From the NCBI GenBank assembly GCA_035639875.1, contig DASQXE010000140.1:1-10237 (forward strand): DNA of 10,237 nt, read 5' to 3'. Under the pieces are notes generated by a model. That model did no database searches. It saw only the letters and a list, made by a program, of their open reading frames with translations, and was not told the origin of the DNA. The stretch is from JAIBJP01 sp035639875 (GTDB lineage Bacteria; Actinomycetota; Thermoleophilia; Gaiellales; Gaiellaceae). This document shows, in pieces, positions 6,402 to 10,237 of the stretch; the stretch's first letter is position 1; every line of letters starts with the position of its first letter. A program made the position numbers and the translations under genes.

Positions 6402-7847
6402 CTAGCCCGCTGCCTCTGCGGCGGGTTCGGCTCCCGGCTGGAGCACCAAGTCCTCGCGCCGCAACGCGAAGAGGGTCGCGAGGATCGACAGCCCTGCGAA
6501 TCCTGCGCCCGCCCAGAAAGCGAGGCTGAATCCGGAGGTCAAGGCCGCTGGCGCCTTCTCGCCCGCGGCGAGCAGGTGGTTCGTGTGCGTCGTCGCCACG
6601 GTTGTCAGAATCGCGAGTCCGAGCGCGCCACCGATCTGCTGCGTGGTGTTGATGAGGCCCGAAGCGAGGCCGGCATCGCGCCCCGTCGCGCCCGCGAGCG
6701 CGGCGATCGAGACCGGCACGAACGAGAAGCCGAGCCCCACACCGATGAGCAGGAAGCCGGGCAAGAGGTCGGAGACGTACGAGCCGTTCACCGACACCTG
6801 CGTGAAGTAGACGAGCCCGGCGGCGAGGAGTCCGAGACCCGTGAGGAGCACGGGCTTGACGCTGAGCCGAGTCGAGAGCGCCTGAGCGACACCCGAGGCG
6901 ACGACCGCGGTGAGGGCGACTGCGAGGTACCCGACTCCGGTCTTCAACGCGGAGAAGCCGAGCACCTGCTGCATGTACAGGGATAGCAGGAAGAACATGC
7001 CGAACACCATCGTCCCCAGTCCGAAGCCGATGATGTTCGCGCCCGTCGGCGTGCGCCGGCGGAAGAAGCTCAGCGGCACGAGCGGCGAGCGCGAGCGGTA
7101 TTCGATCCAGATGAACGCGGCCATGAGGACGGCCGAACCGAACAGGACGCCGATCGTGCGCGCGGATCCCCAGCCGGCGATCGTGGACTGCGTCAGGCCG
7201 TAAACGAGGAGCATGAGGCTGGCCGTGACGGTGACCGCGCCTGCCGTGTCGAAGTGGCGCATCAGGCCTTCCGCGTGGCTCTCACGCACGTAGCGCAGGA
7301 CGAGGAACAACGCGCCGAGGCCGATCGGGACGTTGACGAAGAAGATCCATTCCCAGCCGGCGTACTCCGTGAGGACGCCGCCCGCGAGGACGCCGATGGC
7401 GGCGCCGGACCCGGCGATGGCGCCGAGGATGCCGAGCGCCTTGTTGCGCTCCGATCCTTCGCGGAAGGTCACGGACACGATCGAGAAGACCGACGGGGAG
7501 AGGATCGCGCCGCCGAGGCCCTGGAGGGCCCGGAAGGCGATCAGCATTCCCGACGACGTGGCGAGGCCGCAGGCGAGAGAAAAGAGCGAGAAGAGGAGGA
7601 GACCGGCCATGAAGAGTCGCCGCCGGCCGAGGATGTCTCCCGCCCTGCCGCCCAGGAGCAGAAAGCCGCCGAAGGTGAGCGCGTAGGCGCTCACGACCCA
7701 CTGCAGGTTCTCGGTCGAGAAGTGCAGGTCTTTCTGGATGGAGGGAAGAGCGACGTTCACGATCGAGACGTCGAGAACGACCATCAGGTAGGCGATTCCC
7801 AGGACGGCGAGCGCTTTCCAGCGCTTCGGATCTTCATGCGGCGGCAT
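6402..7847 (-). CDS. MFS drug exporter, DHA2 (EmrB/QacA-like) family
   Basis: A 481-residue membrane protein of the 14-segment DHA2 branch of the major facilitator superfamily, which pumps drugs, dyes or metabolites out of the cell using the proton gradient. The first segment carries LDVSIVNVALPSIQ with the conserved Asp26. Motif A is GGRAGDILGRRR (about 66-77). The antiporter motif C region is GAIAGSGAAIGVLAGGVL (about 142-159), with Val where Pro is usual. Just after comes GWEWIFFVNVPIG (about 164-176), characteristic of DHA2. The ATG is preceded by a full AAGGAGG, but only three bases away, which is closer than normal. The gene lies 97 bases downstream of the PPOX gene on the same strand, so it could be the last gene of that operon or have its own promoter, though I found no convincing promoter in the gap. 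The substrate is unknown. Confidence 0.92.
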   Translation of the reverse strand: MPPHEDPKRWKALAVLGIAYLMVVLDVSIVNVALPSIQKDLHFSTENLQWVVSAYALTFGGFLLLGGRAGDILGRRRLFMAGLLLFSLFSLACGLATSSGMLIAFRALQGLGGAILSPSVFSIVSVTFREGSERNKALGILGAIAGSGAAIGVLAGGVLTEYAGWEWIFFVNVPIGLGALFLVLRYVRESHAEGLMRHFDTAGAVTVTASLMLLVYGLTQSTIAGWGSARTIGVLFGSAVLMAAFIWIEYRSRSPLVPLSFFRRRTPTGANIIGFGLGTMVFGMFFLLSLYMQQVLGFSALKTGVGYLAVALTAVVASGVAQALSTRLSVKPVLLTGLGLLAAGLVYFTQVSVNGSYVSDLLPGFLLIGVGLGFSFVPVSIAALAGATGRDAGLASGLINTTQQIGGALGLAILTTVATTHTNHLLAAGEKAPAALTSGFSLAFWAGAGFAGLSILATLFALRREDLVLQPGAEPAAEAAG

Positions 7848-7944
7848 GCGCCTCCTTCGATTCGTGGGGGTCTTCCATGCTGCAACGAACGACCCGGACG
7901 AGCATTCCGGTTATCCGCACTTCGCCGGTGAGGCCAGCCGGACT

Positions 7945-8364
7945 TCAGCGCGGAGCCCACGGCCCGACGCCACCGAGCCGCTCGATCGTGATGCGAGATA
8001 CGTATCCCGGCGGCGGATCGGGCATCGGCGGGAACCTCACGTCGGGTCCGAGATAGGTATAGGCGAGCTGCTGCAAGAGCTCGGGCGCGCCGCCTTCCTG
8101 GATGCGAGCGCGGCCGTGGACGACTAGATACTCGAGCAGGCCGATGTCGTTCGTCCTATTCGTCTCGATCGACAGGGCCACGCGCGGGTCGCGCTCGATG
8201 TTGCGCACCTTCTGGGAGCGCATGAGGTGGGCGGCAACGATCTCGTCGCCGTCGAGCCCGACCCAGACGCAGGTCACCTGCGGACTGCCGTCCCGGTTGA
8301 GGGTGACCATGTGCGCGAGCTCGTCGGATTCGAGCACCGTGCGCGTTTCGGCCGGGATCTCCAC
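7945..8364 (-). CDS. PPOX-class, F420-dependent-type flavin-fold protein
   Basis: The 139-residue product has the split beta-barrel fold of pyridoxamine-phosphate-oxidase-like proteins, in the branch common in actinobacteria whose members bind deazaflavin F420 or flavin and reduce small molecules. Visible landmarks are the early strand pair LAHMVTLNRDGSPQVTCVWV (about 16-35), the cofactor-side loop HLMRSQKVRNIERDPRVALSI (from about 46), the strand YLVVHGRARI, and the closing SRITIERLGG. The length is typical. The start is GTG, two bases after the stop of the ester cyclase gene, so translation is probably coupled; only a weak G-rich stretch precedes it. Being next to a SnoaL-like enzyme and an exporter would fit a small-molecule conversion or detoxification unit. 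Whether it binds F420, FMN or heme cannot be decided from the sequence alone. Confidence 0.85.
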   Translation of the reverse strand: MEIPAETRTVLESDELAHMVTLNRDGSPQVTCVWVGLDGDEIVAAHLMRSQKVRNIERDPRVALSIETNRTNDIGLLEYLVVHGRARIQEGGAPELLQQLAYTYLGPDVRFPPMPDPPPGYVSRITIERLGGVGPWAPR

Positions 8365-8366
8365 GG

Positions 8367-8795
8367 CTAGCCGTCGCCCGGCGGCGGCAGGACGCCGAGC
8401 TGCTGGAGGAGGCCGAGCTCGTCGGTGTTCGACCAGTGCTCCGCAAGCTTGCCGTCCGCGATCCGGTGGACGGCCACCGCCGTCATCTCCATTTTGTTCC
8501 CCGTCCGTGGGATCCCAGGCAGGTCGCCCTCGTGCGTCCCGTAAACGCTCAGGCGCGTGACCACTTTGTCGCCTTCGGCGATCTGGTCTTCGATCACGTG
8601 GTGACCGGGGGTGGCCTCCCAGAAGATTTGGAATGCCTGTTTCAGGCCCTCTCGTCCCCGTGCGAGGCCGGGAAACGGCGGCGGGTGGTGGTTGATGTAG
8701 TCCTCCGCGACGAGCTCATCCATCGCGGCGAGGTTGCCTTTGTCGATCTCCTCGTAGAAGCGGCGGACCAGGGCCTTGTTGTCCTCGGCCGACAT
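8367..8795 (-). CDS. SnoaL-like ester cyclase / NTF2-like protein
   Basis: A small 142-residue protein of the SnoaL/NTF2-like alpha+beta barrel family. The best-known members close polyketide rings by aldol or ester cyclisation, but many environmental homologues have no known substrate. Seen are the N-terminal helices NKALVRRFYEEIDKGN, the motif DYINHHPP (about 32-39), the strands DKVVTRLSVYGTHEGDLPG (about 76-94), and the closing HRIADGKLAEHWSNTDELGL, where Asp125 sits near the position of the catalytic Asp in SnoaL. The ATG has a strong AGGGGAGG five bases upstream. The PPOX gene follows after two bases. No polyketide synthase genes are present, so a role in polyketide synthesis is unlikely. 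The family is clear; the function is open. Confidence 0.87.
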   Translation of the reverse strand: MSAEDNKALVRRFYEEIDKGNLAAMDELVAEDYINHHPPPFPGLARGREGLKQAFQIFWEATPGHHVIEDQIAEGDKVVTRLSVYGTHEGDLPGIPRTGNKMEMTAVAVHRIADGKLAEHWSNTDELGLLQQLGVLPPPGDG

Positions 8796-8824
8796 GCAGA
8801 CCTCCCCTCGTGCGCTTCGCCGCT

Positions 8825-9610
8825 CTAGAGTAGCGAGGCGCTAAATGCGGTCGCTGGGGTGCGCGGATCGAGCGCGTCCCTGAGGCCGTCCGCGATGAAG
8901 TTCGCGCAGAGGACGAGCGTCGCGATCGCGAGGCTGGGCACGATGAGGACCTGCGGATGGACGACATACGCCGCCCGGCCGTCCTGCGCGATCGAGCCCC
9001 AGGAGGCAGTCGGCGGGTTGATGCCGAGGCCGATGAACGAGAGGAACGCTTCGCCGAGCACGACGGCGGGGAGGTCGAGGAACACGGCGATGATGAGCAC
9101 GCCCATCGTGTTGGGGAAGAGGTGCCGGACGAGGATGCGGTACCCGCGCGCCCCGACCGCGCGGGCGGCCAGGACGTACTCGTTCTACTTCAGCGCCGTT
9201 ATCTGGCCGGGGACGATCCGCGCTTCGTCAACCAGCTCGCCACGGTGAGTGCCGCCCGCGAAGCCGATGCCGATCGAGATCCGGCCGCCCACGGCGACGC
9301 GCGTGAAGAGGTCGCGCCCGAACTTGTCGGTCGCGAATGGATGGTCCAGGCTCGGGGGCGAGTAGGCATCGCCGAAGTCGACGTTGTCCGGGTCGAAGGA
9401 GGAGAAGGGGTGCAGCGCGCAGTAGAGGACGATGACGGCGAAGACGAGCGCCGCGGCGACGGCCGCACCGTTGCGCGCGAACCGATAGAGCGCGTCCTTA
9501 CAGAGGCTCGACTGGCGGAGCGTGTCGCCGGCATCCGTCGCGGCATGCGCGGGGCCCCGCTCCAGGGTCGGGAGCGCAGCCTCTCGGTGGTCGATAATCA
9601 TCAGCACCAT
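8825..9610 (-). pseudogene. Broken Dpp/Opp-type ABC transporter permease (DppC-like)
   Basis: This is the remnant of an inner-membrane permease of a peptide or oligopeptide ABC importer. The N-terminal part is well preserved: DALYRFARNGAAVAAAL, then the HPFATDKFGRDLFTRVAVGG block typical of DppC/OppC. The C-terminal part is also preserved: the EAA-type loop NEYVLAARAVGARGYRILVR then HLFPNT, EAFLSFIGLGINPPTASWG, and the closing GLRDALDPRTP. Between them, within about 9185-9260, several lesions cluster. The frame slips at a GGG run (9255-9257), reads ALTV then ASWLT one base over, and returns near 9226. About 60 codons normally lying between ALTV and SWLT are absent. An in-frame TAG (9185-9187) replaces the usual Glu of LKENEYV. 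Both flanks are in the same frame. No ATPase, binding protein or second permease is nearby. The upstream start is uncertain; ATG 9610 or 9601 has no good RBS. Confidence 0.85.
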
Positions 9611-9659
9611 AAAACGATATGGAACTGACGAAATAGACTGATCGAGAGGAAAAAGTCCA
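9611..9659 (+). promoter_or_regulatory. Less GC-rich leader with RBS of the CGNR regulator gene
   Basis: This divergent gap is much richer in A and T than its surroundings and is the obvious site for promoters of the regulator (+) and perhaps of the decayed permease (-). AGAGGA (9645-9650) lies nine bases before the GTG at 9660 and supports that start. I could not pick -35/-10 hexamers with confidence on either strand. Confidence 0.4.
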
Positions 9660-10214
9660 GTGATCCTGCCCGACGAAAAGGATTCGATCGGCCTTGCGGT
9701 CGGCCTGGTCAACACGTGGGACGTCCTCCACGATCCGCCCGAGATCCTCAACCTCGAGCGCTTGCAGGTTCTTCTCCGCTGGTTCGAGCTTCCTGCCGCC
9801 GCCGACAGCGCATCCGAGCGCGACGTCGGGGAGATCCGCCGCGTCCGCGACCGCCTGCGGCGCGCATTCGAGGCCGCCTCGGAGGAGGAAGCGGTCCGGG
9901 AGCTGAACGCGCTCGCCCGTCGGGCCCGCGCAGTGCCGCAGCTCGAGCGCCGGAACGGCGAGTGGGGCTTTCGCTACGGCTCAGGGCAGCGCGCGCTCGC
10001 CACGGAGCTCGCCGGGCGGAGCGCCGTCGCTCTCCTGGAGGTGATCGAACGCGGCGGATGGGACCGGTTCGGCCTCTGCGCCGCAGCGCCGTGCTGCTGC
10101 GTCTACGTCGACCGCTCCCGCAACAGGAGCAGGCGCTACTGCTGCGAGCTTTGCGCCGACCGCGCCACGCAGGCCGCGCTTCGGCAGCGCCGCCGCGCGG
10201 CTCGAACCGGTTAG
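9660..10214 (+). CDS. ABATE/CGNR zinc-finger transcriptional regulator
   Basis: The 184-residue product matches the two-part layout of CGNR-type proteins, putative stress-related transcription regulators common in actinobacteria. The N-terminal ABATE-like half begins GLAVGLVNTWD (about 11-21) and contains RRVRDRLRRAFEA (about 60-72). The C-terminal zinc finger spans about 138-175: GLCAAAPCCCVYVDRSRNRS, then RRYCCELCADRATQAALRQR. Cys140 and Cys145, with Cys161 or Cys162 and Cys165, are the likely zinc ligands. The CGNR signature itself reads CADR, the second Cys pair is spaced one residue differently from the usual form if Cys161 is the ligand, and extra cysteines (145-147, 161-162) are present. 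The RNRSRRY basic stretch, typical of the family, is intact. The GTG start has AGAGGA upstream. It diverges from the permease remnant. Targets are unknown. Confidence 0.88.
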   Translation: MILPDEKDSIGLAVGLVNTWDVLHDPPEILNLERLQVLLRWFELPAAADSASERDVGEIRRVRDRLRRAFEAASEEEAVRELNALARRARAVPQLERRNGEWGFRYGSGQRALATELAGRSAVALLEVIERGGWDRFGLCAAAPCCCVYVDRSRNRSRRYCCELCADRATQAALRQRRRAARTG

Positions 10215-10237
10215 ACCGCGGCCCCCTTGAGCTCGGG
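10211..10237 (-). CDS. Possible C-terminal end of a convergent gene (partial)
   Basis: Read on the minus strand from the window edge, the last 27 bases give PELKGAAV followed by TAA (10211-10213). That stop overlaps the TAG of the CGNR gene by two bases. Codon use fits a GC-rich gene, and tightly converging genes also occur at 3377/3381. Eight residues are too few to name a family, and the frame could be open by chance. Confidence 0.25.
   Translation of the reverse strand, partial: PELKGAAV

Noticed and set aside
8367..8795. A polyketide-biosynthesis role for the SnoaL-like protein
   Set aside because: No polyketide synthase, acyl carrier protein or tailoring genes are nearby, and most environmental members of this family are unlinked to polyketides.
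9185..9610. An intact short membrane protein from the upstream half of the permease
   Set aside because: It ends at a TAG exactly where the family has a Glu codon, and the same frame continues past it with permease motifs, so a broken gene is the better reading.
9611..9751. N-terminal extension of the permease remnant up to 9751
   Set aside because: It runs antisense through the start of the CGNR regulator gene and its residues do not resemble a permease N-terminus.

Overview
The window is GC-rich, tightly packed bacterial DNA with short gaps, GTG and ATG starts, and strong G/C bias at third codon positions. A PPOX-type F420-family protein, an ABATE/CGNR zinc-finger regulator, a SnoaL-like ester cyclase and an RpoD-like sigma factor without region 1.1 together suggest a soil or environmental high-GC actinobacterium. 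A Thermoleophilia-type lineage (Gaiellales/Solirubrobacterales) is my best guess. This is inferred from gene content; there is no rRNA or other marker gene here.

Layout, left to right. (1) 38-898 (+) encodes a sigma-70 family factor. (2) 967-3377 (+) is a two-gene operon, an acetamidase/formamidase-family amidohydrolase overlapping by 4 bases an APC-superfamily permease. It probably takes up a small amide or amino compound and hydrolyses it. A promoter-like pair lies just upstream, and a perfect 10-bp hairpin holds the Shine-Dalgarno sequence of the first gene. (3) 3381-4304 (-) encodes a two-domain VOC (glyoxalase-fold) protein of the ring-cleaving dioxygenase type. It converges on the permease and diverges from (4) 4347-6290 (+), a membrane histidine kinase (MASE1-PAS-HisKA-HATPase) with no response regulator beside it. 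(5) 6291-6401 is a convergent gap with a good intrinsic terminator inside a longer imperfect inverted repeat. (6) 6402-9610 (-) is a run of four same-strand genes. In transcription order these are a broken Dpp/Opp-type ABC permease, a SnoaL-like ester cyclase, a PPOX/F420-type flavin-fold protein and a DHA2-family MFS exporter. (7) 9660-10214 (+) encodes an ABATE/CGNR zinc-finger regulator, and the last bases look like the end of a convergent gene.

The themes are small-molecule uptake and hydrolysis, redox and aromatic detoxification, efflux, and regulation. I see no CRISPR array, phage gene, transposase, tRNA or rRNA, and no clearly new multi-gene system. The most unusual sequence-level observations are the hairpin that sequesters the amidase ribosome-binding site and the tight cluster of lesions in the ABC permease gene (a frame slip out and back, loss of about 60 codons, and an in-frame amber codon), with intact coding on both sides.
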